From JAGMCF01 sp964398885 (GTDB lineage Bacteria; Cloacimonadota; Cloacimonadia; JGIOTU-2), in contig CAYNOU010000013.1 of assembly GCA_964398885.1 (NCBI GenBank), forward strand, positions 1 through 43,751: DNA of 43,751 nucleotides, read 5' to 3'. The first letter of the stretch is position 1. The number at the start of each line of letters is the position of its first letter. A program made the position numbers and the translations under genes. Of the stretch, positions 7,829 to 17,173 are shown one piece after another. The notes beneath the pieces are model-generated. The model saw only the letters and a program-made list of their open reading frames with translations, was not told the origin of the DNA and ran no database searches.

Positions 7829-8989
7829 ATGTTCTGGAAGTTGCAAGAAAATGTTTTAAGTAAAGACGATATTGAAATATTGGTAGATTTCATTCGTAAT
7901 ACGAAAAGATTTACACAGTTTGAAAAGGTTAAAGAATTTGAGCAAAAATATTCTCAATGGCTCGGGACAAAATATAGTGTTTATGTAAATTCTGGCAGTT
8001 CTGCTAATTTATTGCTTATCAATTCATTAAAGGAATTATATCATTGGAAATTGAATGATGAAATTATTGTCCCTGCTGTTACATGGGTAACAAATATTTC
8101 CCCTGTTATGCAAAATGGTTTGAAACCTGTGTTTGTTGATATTAATCTTAAAGATTTATCTTTTGATTATGATAAATTAGAATCCGCAATAACTTCAAAA
8201 ACAAAAGCTATTTTTGTTACACATTTAATAGGTTTTCCTGCCGATATTAATAGAATAAAAGATATTATAGGTAATCGTGGCATCTTACTATTGGAGGATT
8301 GCTGTGAATCTCATGGCGCCACAATTGAAGGCGTTAAAATTGGTAATTTTGGCGTTGCAAGCACATTTAGTTTTTATTGGGGACATCATTTAACAAGTGT
8401 TGAAGGGGGGATGGTTTGCACAAATAATGAAAAACTATATAAACTTTTACTTTTAAAAAGGTCGCATGGCTTAGCAAGGGAATTACCGGCCAAATACCAC
8501 AAAGAACTTAGAGATAAGTATCCCAATATTGATTTTCATTTCCTGTTTCTTACAGATGGCTACAATGTCCGTAACACTGAATTCAATGCTGTGTTAGGTT
8601 TGCATCAACTAAAAAAACTTGACCAATTTATTAAAATTAGGAATAATAATTATGCTAAATTTTTAGAAATTTGTAAAGAATATGAGGATGAATTAATATT
8701 ATTTAAAGTAGAAGGTATTTCGTCATTTTCACTGCCTTTTTTGTTTAGGAATAAAGGTAGAATGGAAGAGTTCCATAAACTTATTAGGAATAATGGTATT
8801 GAAAGCAGACCAATAATAAGTGGCAATTTATTACGCCAACCTTTTTTGAAGCAATATTATAATCCTAATGATTTTCCAAATGCTGATTTTTTACATAACA
8901 ATGGGCGATATGTTGGAAACAATCAATTTGTGAATGATGAAAGGCTAAATTATTTGAGTAATCTACTTAAAAAGTTTTTTGGGAGATAA
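7829..8989 (+). CDS. ColD-like PLP 3-dehydratase (His instead of Lys)
   Basis: A DegT/DnrJ-fold PLP enzyme of 386 residues from this ATG, which has GGAG at 7819-7822. An in-frame TTG at 7817 is less likely. The catalytic Lys is replaced by His: FSFYWGHHLTSVEGGM, where the first His aligns with the aldimine Lys of DegT aminotransferases (residue 186 from this start). This swap is the signature of ColD and RfbH/E1 enzymes, which remove the sugar C3 hydroxyl rather than transaminate. Length and the motifs GIESRPIISGN and NNGRYVGNNQ favour ColD (GDP-4-keto-6-deoxymannose 3-dehydratase) over the longer iron-sulfur RfbH. With gmd in this window, a GDP-3,6-dideoxy sugar is plausible. Confidence 0.85.
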   Translation: MFWKLQENVLSKDDIEILVDFIRNTKRFTQFEKVKEFEQKYSQWLGTKYSVYVNSGSSANLLLINSLKELYHWKLNDEIIVPAVTWVTNISPVMQNGLKPVFVDINLKDLSFDYDKLESAITSKTKAIFVTHLIGFPADINRIKDIIGNRGILLLEDCCESHGATIEGVKIGNFGVASTFSFYWGHHLTSVEGGMVCTNNEKLYKLLLLKRSHGLARELPAKYHKELRDKYPNIDFHFLFLTDGYNVRNTEFNAVLGLHQLKKLDQFIKIRNNNYAKFLEICKEYEDELILFKVEGISSFSLPFLFRNKGRMEEFHKLIRNNGIESRPIISGNLLRQPFLKQYYNPNDFPNADFLHNNGRYVGNNQFVNDERLNYLSNLLKKFFGR

Positions 8990-8991
8990 AC

Positions 8992-10299
8992 TTGATTGAC
9001 AAGAAAATATTATTACTGTCATTGGCTGATGAAAATAATTGGAATTTTGATAAGAATATCTATGATGGACTAAGATCTATATTTTCAAAGGTCATAAGAT
9101 ATCAAGATTATAGAAAAAGACTCAACGAGATTGGAATCAATCAACTTCAAAAGGAAATTATTGATATTGTCAGAAAAGAACACCCCCAATATATTTTAGT
9201 TCCAGCATCCTCTTATGAGATCTTGGAAGAAACATTTCAAACTTTTCATGCTGAAGGAAGTATAATCTTTGGTTGGTTTTTTGATGACAGTGTTAGATTT
9301 GACAATTATTCAAAATGGTGGATTCCTTATATAGATTATTTTTTGACTTCTAATAAGGATTCGGTGCAAAAATATAATGATTTAGAGGCAAAGAGCATCT
9401 ATGTGCCAATTGCTTGCAACCATCAAATATATATTAAGAAGAATGTGGAATTTTCTTACAATATTTCTTTTATTGGTCGTAACATTGCAAACAGAGAGAA
9501 ATTTATAACGGAGATAAAAAACAATAATATTCAAGTTCACACCTTTGGGTTTAGCTCTAATGAAATAATTTCCTTTGAAGAAATGATTGATATTTTTTCT
9601 GGCAGCAAAATAAACTTGAATTTTACAGGTTCCTATCGTAATCCTAAAATAAAACAGTTGAAAGCAAGAATATTTGAAGTAACCATGTGCGGAGGATTTT
9701 TGTTAACAGAATATGTTAATGGGATTGAGGAATTTTTCGAAATAGATAAAGAAATCGTTTGTTTTAAAACAGTGGATGAAGCTGTTGATAAGGTTAAGTA
9801 TTATCTAAGGCATGAAAAGGAAAGAATAAAAATAGCAAGAGCTGGTTGGGAACGGGCACATAAAGATCATACATGGCAGAAAAGGCTTTCTGATATATTT
9901 GAAAAGATAGAAAAAGATATTACTATCCGCGGAATATCAAATATTTTACCCAGTGATTTTAAAATGCCCCCCAAAATAAGAAAAATGCCATCATCATATC
10001 ATTATAAATGGGCAAGAATTTGGTTATCGCGAAAAAACCCTAAATTATGTAGAGATGAAATAAAGGTTTCTTTAAAGTATGATTCCAAAAATTTTAATGC
10101 AAGAATTTTTTTAGTGATATCTCTATTTCCAATTGCTATTCAACATGTTCTTATAAATTTTATTGAAAAACTAAAAATGATATTAAAAAAATTAATAGAT
10201 AAAACCAAGATAATTTACACAACAATATTTGTTTTTATAGATAATAGGATCTGTCATATTTTAAAATTTAGAAGGAGCCATGATGGAAATAAATATTGA
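8992..10299 (+). CDS. CgeB-like glycosyltransferase
   Basis: A 435-residue protein that fits the CgeB/DUF3880 branch of GT-B glycosyltransferases. The N-terminal half is a Rossmann-like domain (IIFGWFFDD, IPIACNH-type region). The C-terminal half carries the CgeB-type ISFIGRN, a glycosyltransferase-1-like segment (KARIFEVTMCGGFLLTEY) and HTWQKR. The start is TTG at 8992 with GGGAG at 8981-8985; no ATG alternative keeps the N-terminus. The last ~120 residues are basic and hydrophobic and of unknown role. It overlaps the nitroreductase by 20 bases. It probably adds one sugar of the repeat unit in the cytoplasm; donor and acceptor are not known. Confidence 0.75.
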   Translation: MIDKKILLLSLADENNWNFDKNIYDGLRSIFSKVIRYQDYRKRLNEIGINQLQKEIIDIVRKEHPQYILVPASSYEILEETFQTFHAEGSIIFGWFFDDSVRFDNYSKWWIPYIDYFLTSNKDSVQKYNDLEAKSIYVPIACNHQIYIKKNVEFSYNISFIGRNIANREKFITEIKNNNIQVHTFGFSSNEIISFEEMIDIFSGSKINLNFTGSYRNPKIKQLKARIFEVTMCGGFLLTEYVNGIEEFFEIDKEIVCFKTVDEAVDKVKYYLRHEKERIKIARAGWERAHKDHTWQKRLSDIFEKIEKDITIRGISNILPSDFKMPPKIRKMPSSYHYKWARIWLSRKNPKLCRDEIKVSLKYDSKNFNARIFLVISLFPIAIQHVLINFIEKLKMILKKLIDKTKIIYTTIFVFIDNRICHILKFRRSHDGNKY

Positions 10300-11293
10300 A
10301 TCAAATATAAAAGAACTACCGAACGATCTCTTAAGAACCAAAATTAGCTGGGCAGCTCATGATTTGGATAAAACGATAAATGCATATGCAAATAAAACTC
10401 AATTTTTCTTAATCGCAAAAAATGAATCAAAAAAGCTAGAAGAGTGCTTAAATGAATGGGCAATCAGGAAGCTTGAAGAAGAAGATTTAATTTTATGGGC
10501 GAGAAATGTTCAAAGTGAATATTTATCTGTTGTTAAGAAAGGGACTGAAATTAACTATATTAATTACGATTTTAGTAATTTAACCCCCGATTCTCTTTAT
10601 GAAATAATAAAAACACGAAGAAGTGTAAGAAGATGGAAAGAAGACCCCGTTCCGCCTGATTTAATCAAAAAAATTATTGAAGCAGCACAATGGGCACCAT
10701 CTGCCTGTAACAGACAGTCTTGTCGCTTTATTATTTTAGAAGACGAAGACCAAAAGAAAGTTCTTACCAATTTAAGAGAAGATTGGTTGAAATTTGCACC
10801 TATAATAATTTTTGTTGGAGCAGATAAGAGAAATTATTTAAAGAGCGAAATTGACTATGTTCCTTACATGGATGCTTCAATGGCTGCTCAAAATATGTTG
10901 CTTATGGCACATTCCTTAGGATTAGGTGCTGTTACTGTAAAAACAACAGGTTGGGAAATACATGAAAGAAGAAGTGATAAATATATTAAAATGATTAATA
11001 ATATGGTATCAAGTCTCCGATTACCAGAATACTTTATTCCTGTAAGTATTATTGCGTTAGGATTTCCAGCACGAATACCCTGTGCACCAGCTCGTCTTCC
11101 TTTTAACTCAGTAGTACATTATAATAAATTCAATCAATCAGAAGAATCAAATTCATTTAAACGCTACGATGATAAAATCAGACATTTGGAAAATATTAAG
11201 AAACATAAAACAAATTTTCTTAAGAATCTAATATTCCGTATTTCCAGGAAATTGTTAAGCTTTATTGGAATTAAAATTATTAAAATTGATTAA
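10280..11293 (+). CDS. nitroreductase-family flavoprotein
   Basis: A 337-residue protein. Residues about 110-285 match the FMN-dependent nitroreductase fold: IIKTRRSVRRWKEDPVP (111-127), EAAQWAPSACNRQ, then GLGAVTVKTTGW and IALGFP. The first ~105 residues are an extra helical domain and the last ~50 a basic tail, neither recognised. Start: AAGGAG at 10272-10277 just upstream, overlapping the previous gene by 20 bases. Nitroreductase relatives occur beside polysaccharide pyruvyl transferases in exopolysaccharide loci, as here, but their function there is not established. A redox step on a sugar or its substituent is inference. Confidence 0.8.
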   Translation: MMEINIESNIKELPNDLLRTKISWAAHDLDKTINAYANKTQFFLIAKNESKKLEECLNEWAIRKLEEEDLILWARNVQSEYLSVVKKGTEINYINYDFSNLTPDSLYEIIKTRRSVRRWKEDPVPPDLIKKIIEAAQWAPSACNRQSCRFIILEDEDQKKVLTNLREDWLKFAPIIIFVGADKRNYLKSEIDYVPYMDASMAAQNMLLMAHSLGLGAVTVKTTGWEIHERRSDKYIKMINNMVSSLRLPEYFIPVSIIALGFPARIPCAPARLPFNSVVHYNKFNQSEESNSFKRYDDKIRHLENIKKHKTNFLKNLIFRISRKLLSFIGIKIIKID

Positions 11294-11312
11294 TAAAGGG
11301 AGAAATATAGTA

Positions 11313-12677
11313 ATGTCAACGAAAAAGATTGTCATCATTGGTGGTTTTGGTTGGCATGATATTGGTGATGAAGCAATGCCTCAGGCAGTTATATATAATC
11401 TTAGAAAGCTAATACCCAATTTGGATATTGTAATGCTCTCTCCGAATCCAAAGTATACAACTGCGTATCATAAAGAACGCTCTATTTATGATATAAATGC
11501 CTATTTAAATAAACGACCTTGGCTTATTTCCTACTTTAAGAAAAGTAACATTTTGATATTTCAGTTAATAGGAAAGATCATTAACAGACTATATCCAAGC
11601 AGGTTGATGTATTTTTTACGATTTATCTATTTTTTGATAGTAACAAAATTTTATCACTATAAAATTAGCCTTCCTATTAGCAAAATAGCAAAAGATATTA
11701 TAGATGAAATTTCAAGTGCAGATTTATTATTCAATAATGGCGGGGGAAATATTAACTCCTTGCTTTATGGTGAACTATATAAACAGTCATTAACTATTTT
11801 AACTGCATCTATGTTAGATGTACCTGTAATATTATCAGGTCAAACAATAGGTCCTATAACAAAAAAAATCCATGCATTTGTTGTGAAAATTGCATTGAAC
11901 AAAGTTGATACTTTAACTTTTCGGGATAGAGGTATTTCTTTACAACGAGTAAAAGAAATTGGCGTAAATAGACCAATTATGAAAGATACTGCTGATGATG
12001 CAATAAGTCTGCTTTTTTTACCTCAGAATGAAGTTGAGCGATTAATATTAGAAAATAAAGGTGTAAAATGGTTAAATCTTTCTTCAATAATAATTGCTGT
12101 AATGAATATGAATGGCTATTTAGAGGCAATGGGGAAGAAAAGTATCAACGAACTTGGTAATGAAGTTAGACTTCTAACAAAAATAGCAGATCAATTAGTA
12201 GAAAAGTATAGAGCAAAAATTCTTTTAGTCCCAACAGATTATGGCCCATCTGATGATCGTCCTTTATTAAATCAAATTAAAAATAAAATGAAATATAGAG
12301 AAAGGGCTTTAGTTATTGAAAAGATATATGATGCAATTCAATATAAAAGTTTGATTGGCTTAGGGCAAATTGCTATTGGCGTCCGTTATCATTTTAATGT
12401 ATTTGCCACTTCAATGAGTGTTCCTTGTATTGGTCTGGCTAATGGGGTATATCAAAAGACAAAACTAAAAGGAGTTATGGAATTAAATAATTTACCTTAT
12501 TGCTTTATTCCAGAAGATATGGATAAAGTGGAATTTGATACTGTTTGGGCTGTCGTAGAAAAAGTTCTGAAAAACCGTATTGAAATTGCAAGACAATTGA
12601 AAGAACGAACAAAAATCCTTCAGGAAAATAGTTTAATGACTATTCGTCGTGCAGCGATTATATTATCAGGGAGTTAG
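11313..12677 (+). CDS. polysaccharide pyruvyl transferase family protein
   Basis: The family (PS_pyruv_trans, CsaB-like) moves an enolpyruvyl group from phosphoenolpyruvate onto glycan sugars as a ketal. Landmarks: GGFGWHDIGDEAM at the N-terminus, LLFNNGGGNINSLLYG in the middle, SGQTIGP, and C-terminal GVRYHFNVFATSMSVPCIGL. I chose the ATG at 11313, with GGGAG at 11298-11302, giving 454 residues. An in-frame TTG at 11265 would add 16 residues that overlap the nitroreductase and show no family match. Some members of this fold act as GT-B glycosyltransferases, so that role is the alternative. Confidence 0.85.
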   Translation: MSTKKIVIIGGFGWHDIGDEAMPQAVIYNLRKLIPNLDIVMLSPNPKYTTAYHKERSIYDINAYLNKRPWLISYFKKSNILIFQLIGKIINRLYPSRLMYFLRFIYFLIVTKFYHYKISLPISKIAKDIIDEISSADLLFNNGGGNINSLLYGELYKQSLTILTASMLDVPVILSGQTIGPITKKIHAFVVKIALNKVDTLTFRDRGISLQRVKEIGVNRPIMKDTADDAISLLFLPQNEVERLILENKGVKWLNLSSIIIAVMNMNGYLEAMGKKSINELGNEVRLLTKIADQLVEKYRAKILLVPTDYGPSDDRPLLNQIKNKMKYRERALVIEKIYDAIQYKSLIGLGQIAIGVRYHFNVFATSMSVPCIGLANGVYQKTKLKGVMELNNLPYCFIPEDMDKVEFDTVWAVVEKVLKNRIEIARQLKERTKILQENSLMTIRRAAIILSGS

Positions 12678-12680
12678 AAT

Positions 12681-14078
12681 TTGTCATATTTAATACTTAA
12701 GTTACCTAAGCTTATTTGTATATTATTTGCTGGAATATTTTTCTTTTTGGGTTTAACAAAATCTAAAAAAGCTCGTTATTTTATGATATTTTTAATTCCA
12801 TATGAAGGTGCAGCTCTCAGAGGTTTTGGTTTTTCTGGATTTTGTATTATTGGGTATTTTATGGGATATTACTATGCAAAATCAAGGTTTAATGAAACTA
12901 TTTGGAAAAATGTTCATTATAAAAAATACATATTATTAATTATCTTTTCTCTAATAATAAGTTCTTTGGGATTAGCATTAAGGCAAGATTATTCTGATTT
13001 AACATTAGGTTATGGAGTTTATTCCATTGTTGAACCATTAATGCGATATATGGCAAATATTACAGCAGCAATTATGTTATATATATTGATCTCTAACGAA
13101 GCAAAAACTCATCAAGATATATTAAATTATATATGGGTATTTATACTTTCTTTGTCATATGTGTTTATAACATGGATAGGATCATTTGTTTACCATCTAA
13201 ATTTACCCTCTTTTCTCCAAACACAATATTCCGGTGGAGTTATTACATATAGTTATCTCGATAGATTTGCTGGATATGTTGGCGAGTACGGACTGCAATC
13301 TGAATATTTTACAATTATTATAACATTTTCGATTTTGTTAATTCTCTCATCAAAAATAAAATTAGAGAGAAAATTACTATTATTAATTGCGATATTTATT
13401 TCAATACCAATGGCGTTATCAACAGGTACTCGTGCATTTTTAGTAGTGCTTTTTTTATTTTCAATCATTTTTACTTCTCTGATCTTATTTAAGAAAAGGG
13501 TTAGGCTTGGTAAACGATTACTTATTATTAGCTCAATATTTATTATTTTTGCCATTCTTCACAACCAAATGAGAAGAAGCTATCTTCTTGAAAGGATTAA
13601 TGAAAGTATAGAAATTGGGCAATCAATGCAATATGCAAGCGACATAGATAAGCTTTTAAATAGACCATATATCACAGAATTTAATAATGTTATAGAAACT
13701 GCGGGATTATTTGGGGTGGGACCTCTCCATATAATGGGAGTAAGAGGAAATGCTATGTGCTGGCACTCCTTATATTATGATATGCTTATAAAGTTTGGCA
13801 TTTTAGGCTTTCTTATCTATCTCTTCTTCTATTTTAGGCTTTTAAGCGACCTTTACAAAAATATAAAGTTAAAGGGAACTTCCCAAGGTTTCATTTCAAT
13901 TTTATTTTTTTCCCTATTATTACCACTACTTATTGGTGAATATGCTCGTAGTTATCAAATTGAAACATCATTTACATTAATGTATTGGTTTCTATTCGCA
14001 ATAATTGCGTGTGCGAATAAATTAAAGCCAAAAATTATTTTAAACAATAACGGTCAGACCACATACGAGACGATATAA
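12681..14078 (+). CDS. Wzy-like O-antigen polymerase/ligase
   Basis: A 465-residue integral membrane protein with about 10-12 hydrophobic helices and a large loop near residues 310-360. This is the layout of the Wzy_C/O-antigen ligase superfamily. Recognisable segments are LSTGTRAFLVV before the loop and LFGVGPLHIM followed by HSLYYDMLIKFGILGFLIY. The start is TTG at 12681 with GGGAG at 12669-12673, 3 bases after the pyruvyl transferase stop. Paired with the Wzx flippase at 2344 it indicates a Wzx/Wzy-dependent pathway. No Wzz chain-length regulator is visible. Ligase versus polymerase cannot be separated by sequence alone; polymerase is preferred from the cluster context. Confidence 0.8.
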   Translation: MSYLILKLPKLICILFAGIFFFLGLTKSKKARYFMIFLIPYEGAALRGFGFSGFCIIGYFMGYYYAKSRFNETIWKNVHYKKYILLIIFSLIISSLGLALRQDYSDLTLGYGVYSIVEPLMRYMANITAAIMLYILISNEAKTHQDILNYIWVFILSLSYVFITWIGSFVYHLNLPSFLQTQYSGGVITYSYLDRFAGYVGEYGLQSEYFTIIITFSILLILSSKIKLERKLLLLIAIFISIPMALSTGTRAFLVVLFLFSIIFTSLILFKKRVRLGKRLLIISSIFIIFAILHNQMRRSYLLERINESIEIGQSMQYASDIDKLLNRPYITEFNNVIETAGLFGVGPLHIMGVRGNAMCWHSLYYDMLIKFGILGFLIYLFFYFRLLSDLYKNIKLKGTSQGFISILFFSLLLPLLIGEYARSYQIETSFTLMYWFLFAIIACANKLKPKIILNNNGQTTYETI

Positions 14079-14084
14079 AATATT

Positions 14085-15155
14085 ATGAAAAATGAGAAAA
14101 ATATAAGATATTCAGTTATTATACCATCTCTCAATCAATCGAAAATACTTAAGCAATGTTTGTCTCATTTGTCGCAATTATTATTTGAGCCCGATTTGTT
14201 TGAAGTTTTGGTAATTGATAATGGTTCAACAGATGACACAAAAGAAATAACCTTATCATTTCATAATAAGATTAATAATTTACGCTATATTTATTCTGAT
14301 ATACCGGGATTACATACAGGTAGAAACTTAGGTTTTGAAAATGCAAAAGGGGATATTTTATGCTTTATTGATGATGATTCTTTTGTAACAAAAGGATGGC
14401 TAAAAGGTATTGAGATCGCTTTTCAAGATCCAAAGGTTGTTTTAGTGGGAGGTCCTTGTCTGCCAAAGTATGAAATTGAACCTCCAAAATGGTTGTATTA
14501 TTTGTTGGGAAAGAGTGAATTTGGTACTAGTTTTGGAGATCTTAGTCTTCTAGATTTTGGAGATAGATTAATACCTATTCAACCAGGTTCAGTTTATGGG
14601 TGCAATTTTAATATTCGAAAGAGTATTTTAATGGAATTCATGGGATTTCCTCCTGATTTATTTCATCCGAGCTTAGTTAAGTATTCAGGGAATGGAGAGT
14701 CAGCTATTTCAGAAAAAATAAAGGTGTCTAATCTGTTGACGATTTATTCTCCAGAAGTAAAAATATTTCATTTCGTCCGCAAAAATAGGTTAACTAAGGA
14801 GTATCTTTATAAAAGGTCTTATGAGGCAGGAGTTAGGGCGTCATATAAAACTATTCGAGAGCATTATTATAATAGAGATAATACAAAAACAAGCAAACCA
14901 ATTAGGGGTGTATGTCTTTTTATGCAATTTTCAATTAAAATAATCCGTTTTATTTTCAGATTGTTAAGAAAATTCTATCATTTCATTTTTCTTAAAGAAC
15001 CCCAAGACGTAAGAAAAATCAGAAAAATCATGCAAAAAGGTTGGAAAGACGGTTTTGCATTTCACCAGAATGAGGTGAAAAAGGATTCCAATCTCCTAGA
15101 ATGGGTATTAAGAGAAAATTATCTGGGTGAAAACGGAAAACTACCGGCAGAATAG
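14085..15155 (+). CDS. family 2 glycosyltransferase
   Basis: A 356-residue GT-A fold enzyme. The N-terminal catalytic domain starts YSVIIPSLNQ; the nucleotide-binding VIDNGSTDDT is at 43-52 and the metal-binding DXD region FIDDDS at 94-99. The C-terminal ~100 residues are basic with one or two hydrophobic stretches, suggesting membrane association. The last residues, LLEWVLRENYLG then NGKLPAE, recur in another frame at about 22352-22471, where a relic of a second gene of this kind lies. The gene directly precedes the phosphonate module and may mark its left recombination edge. Donor sugar unknown. Confidence 0.9.
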   Translation: MKNEKNIRYSVIIPSLNQSKILKQCLSHLSQLLFEPDLFEVLVIDNGSTDDTKEITLSFHNKINNLRYIYSDIPGLHTGRNLGFENAKGDILCFIDDDSFVTKGWLKGIEIAFQDPKVVLVGGPCLPKYEIEPPKWLYYLLGKSEFGTSFGDLSLLDFGDRLIPIQPGSVYGCNFNIRKSILMEFMGFPPDLFHPSLVKYSGNGESAISEKIKVSNLLTIYSPEVKIFHFVRKNRLTKEYLYKRSYEAGVRASYKTIREHYYNRDNTKTSKPIRGVCLFMQFSIKIIRFIFRLLRKFYHFIFLKEPQDVRKIRKIMQKGWKDGFAFHQNEVKKDSNLLEWVLRENYLGENGKLPAE

Positions 15156-15193
15156 AGCAAATGTAATTGTTTGGAGAAAGATAGGAAAAAGAA

Positions 15194-17020
15194 ATGAGTA
15201 AAAAATGGAACATTGTTTTTATGCTTGCGGATGAGCATGGGAAATTGATTCAGAATGAAGAAGCAGTAACCAAAGAACAATATGGTTCAAAAGATAAATT
15301 GGAAAGATTGCACCTTCAAGAGAAAGGGTATATAGAATTCTCTAATACAGTGAGTCCAGGTGCTTCTACCATAGAATCAATTGAAAGTATAATGTCGGGA
15401 ATTTATGCTGCAAAGGCACATAAACAACACTATAAGTACTGGCCTGAATGGGATAACCTTGAAAACCTGGTATTAGGAGATTTTCTAAGAGAGCATCATG
15501 GATATGAAGTAATCGGATTTTCATCTCTATTTAATGCTCAGACTTGGCTTCCATGCATACCCATTAAAAATCCCGATTTATATGCGGGTTTTTCGCCGAT
15601 TAAGCGAGATACTTACTCCACTGAAGTAACTGTATCTGCTATTAATGATTATTTCCTTAGTGCAGAAAGAAACAATAGACCAAAATTATTTATTGTGCAT
15701 ACAGAATTAATGTTTAGAGTTTGGGACGAATTAATTAATTTGTTTTTTAGGAATGGATATAATTATGATAATACCATATTCATTGTAACTTCTGATCATA
15801 ATCTTCCACAGGGATTTAGAAGATATTACACGTTTTTTCTAGCAAGGTTCAATATAGAATTATATCACCATACCGATCTGACAGAGTACAATACTAGGGT
15901 TATTTTTTATTTAAAATATCCTGGCTCAGAGGGCATGGAGATAAAGACTCCAGTTATTGGATATGACATTGTTCCAACAATTCTTGATTTGCTAGGTCTG
16001 AAAGAAGAATGGCAAGATAAGTTTGATGGAATAAGCTTACTACCATTAATAAATAAAAAACTAGTTCCTGACAGGTTGGTTCGCATTGATAATTTATACC
16101 CGTATCAAATCGGAAGGGAACAAGGCAGAATAACTGCCATAAGAAGTGCTAAATACAAGTATATTTTGCGCCCTGACCCCACTTCTTCATATATATCTTA
16201 TAGGATGACAGAAAGATGGCCGCTTGTAGCCCAAAAAGAGGAGTTTTACGATATAGAAAATGACATTTGGGAGAAGGACAATCTAATTGATTCTGAGGAT
16301 GTCGTCATCAAAAGAGAAATTGTCAAGCACAGGGCGTTTCTACAAGAATCTAACAGTGAAATATTAAACTTCCATGTGGCGAGCCTTAGGAAAGTGTTTA
16401 GAAAAGAGAATTTATCAAATAATTTGTTTAAGGGTAAGGAAAAAGGAAGAATGCTTTGTTTTCAGACTTGCCCTTTCCTAGTTTTTATAACTAGTATTTC
16501 CGTATTAACTCACGAACTACCTGAATGGGATATTGAATTAATTGTGAAACAAAAGAATGATAAATGGGTAGATGATTTAAAGGGAATTGAGAAAAAATAT
16601 ATATATCCAGATGATGCCATATACGACATTAATAAATTTAATGTAAATATAATGCCAAAATTAAACAAATATTATGATGTTATACTTAGTACTTCCAATT
16701 TTCCTATGGGTGATTATAGCGATATTTATGATACCACGCAATTTCCGGTTGGTGATTTGACTGCATCAATTAAAATTATGGAAAGTATAAGAAGTTCGGT
16801 GAAAGCTGTTCTATGTCTTAATATGAAATTTGTATTAGTAAAAAATTTTAGGAGAATAAATAAATGTAAAAAGACAGTTAAGCAGAGGATAAAAACATTT
16901 ATTTGGAAAATAATACCACAAAGAGTAAAGGCATATTTGAGGATGCTTTATATCGAAGAGATCAATAGAGATAAAATAAATCCGGAGCTTGCTAGAAATA
17001 TTATTACCATAAAGAAATAG
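15194..17020 (+). CDS. AlkP-superfamily (sulfatase-like) protein fused to a Rossmann-like domain
   Basis: A 608-residue cytoplasmic protein with no signal peptide. Residues 1 to about 400 resemble the alkaline phosphatase/sulfatase superfamily: metal Asp13 in LADEHG, a nucleophile region SPGASTIESIESIMSG (54-69) with Ser58/Thr59 in place of the sulfatase Cys/Ser, metal site SDHN (200-203), and GYDIVPTILDLLG. Residues about 430-560 look like a second Rossmann fold with weak likeness to family 9 glycosyltransferases. It lies between GT2 and the PEP mutase fusion, so it may transfer or hydrolyse phospho- or phosphonoesters of the glycan (inference). The transferase of the AEP group is otherwise missing from the window, making this the leading candidate. 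Confidence 0.65.
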   Translation: MSKKWNIVFMLADEHGKLIQNEEAVTKEQYGSKDKLERLHLQEKGYIEFSNTVSPGASTIESIESIMSGIYAAKAHKQHYKYWPEWDNLENLVLGDFLREHHGYEVIGFSSLFNAQTWLPCIPIKNPDLYAGFSPIKRDTYSTEVTVSAINDYFLSAERNNRPKLFIVHTELMFRVWDELINLFFRNGYNYDNTIFIVTSDHNLPQGFRRYYTFFLARFNIELYHHTDLTEYNTRVIFYLKYPGSEGMEIKTPVIGYDIVPTILDLLGLKEEWQDKFDGISLLPLINKKLVPDRLVRIDNLYPYQIGREQGRITAIRSAKYKYILRPDPTSSYISYRMTERWPLVAQKEEFYDIENDIWEKDNLIDSEDVVIKREIVKHRAFLQESNSEILNFHVASLRKVFRKENLSNNLFKGKEKGRMLCFQTCPFLVFITSISVLTHELPEWDIELIVKQKNDKWVDDLKGIEKKYIYPDDAIYDINKFNVNIMPKLNKYYDVILSTSNFPMGDYSDIYDTTQFPVGDLTASIKIMESIRSSVKAVLCLNMKFVLVKNFRRINKCKKTVKQRIKTFIWKIIPQRVKAYLRMLYIEEINRDKINPELARNIITIKK

Positions 17021-17060
17021 ATATATTACAGTATCTAAAAAAATGTACATTACGAAAAGA

Positions 17061-17083
17061 ATGTTAGCTACTATTTCTAACAT
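17061..17083. repeat. 7-bp perfect inverted repeat in intergenic gap
   Basis: ATGTTAG (17061-17067) and CTAACAT (17077-17083) can form a 7-bp stem with a 9-base loop in the 153-base gap between the AlkP-superfamily gene and the PEP mutase gene. There is no T-run after it, so it is not a convincing intrinsic terminator. It could be an operator or mRNA structure ahead of the phosphonate genes, or chance in AT-rich DNA. Confidence 0.3.
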
Positions 17084-17173
17084 GAAAACAATAATAACCA
17101 TATGAAGAAGACAAGAATGAAACAATTCGTCTATATATGGAAAGGTCTTAAAATATAAAAAATAGGATGATTT

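Noticed and set aside
17105..17161. 18-codon frame beginning MKKTRMKQFVYIW before pepM
   Set aside because: Too short, with no good ribosome site and no recognisable similarity; it may simply be chance in the 153-base gap.
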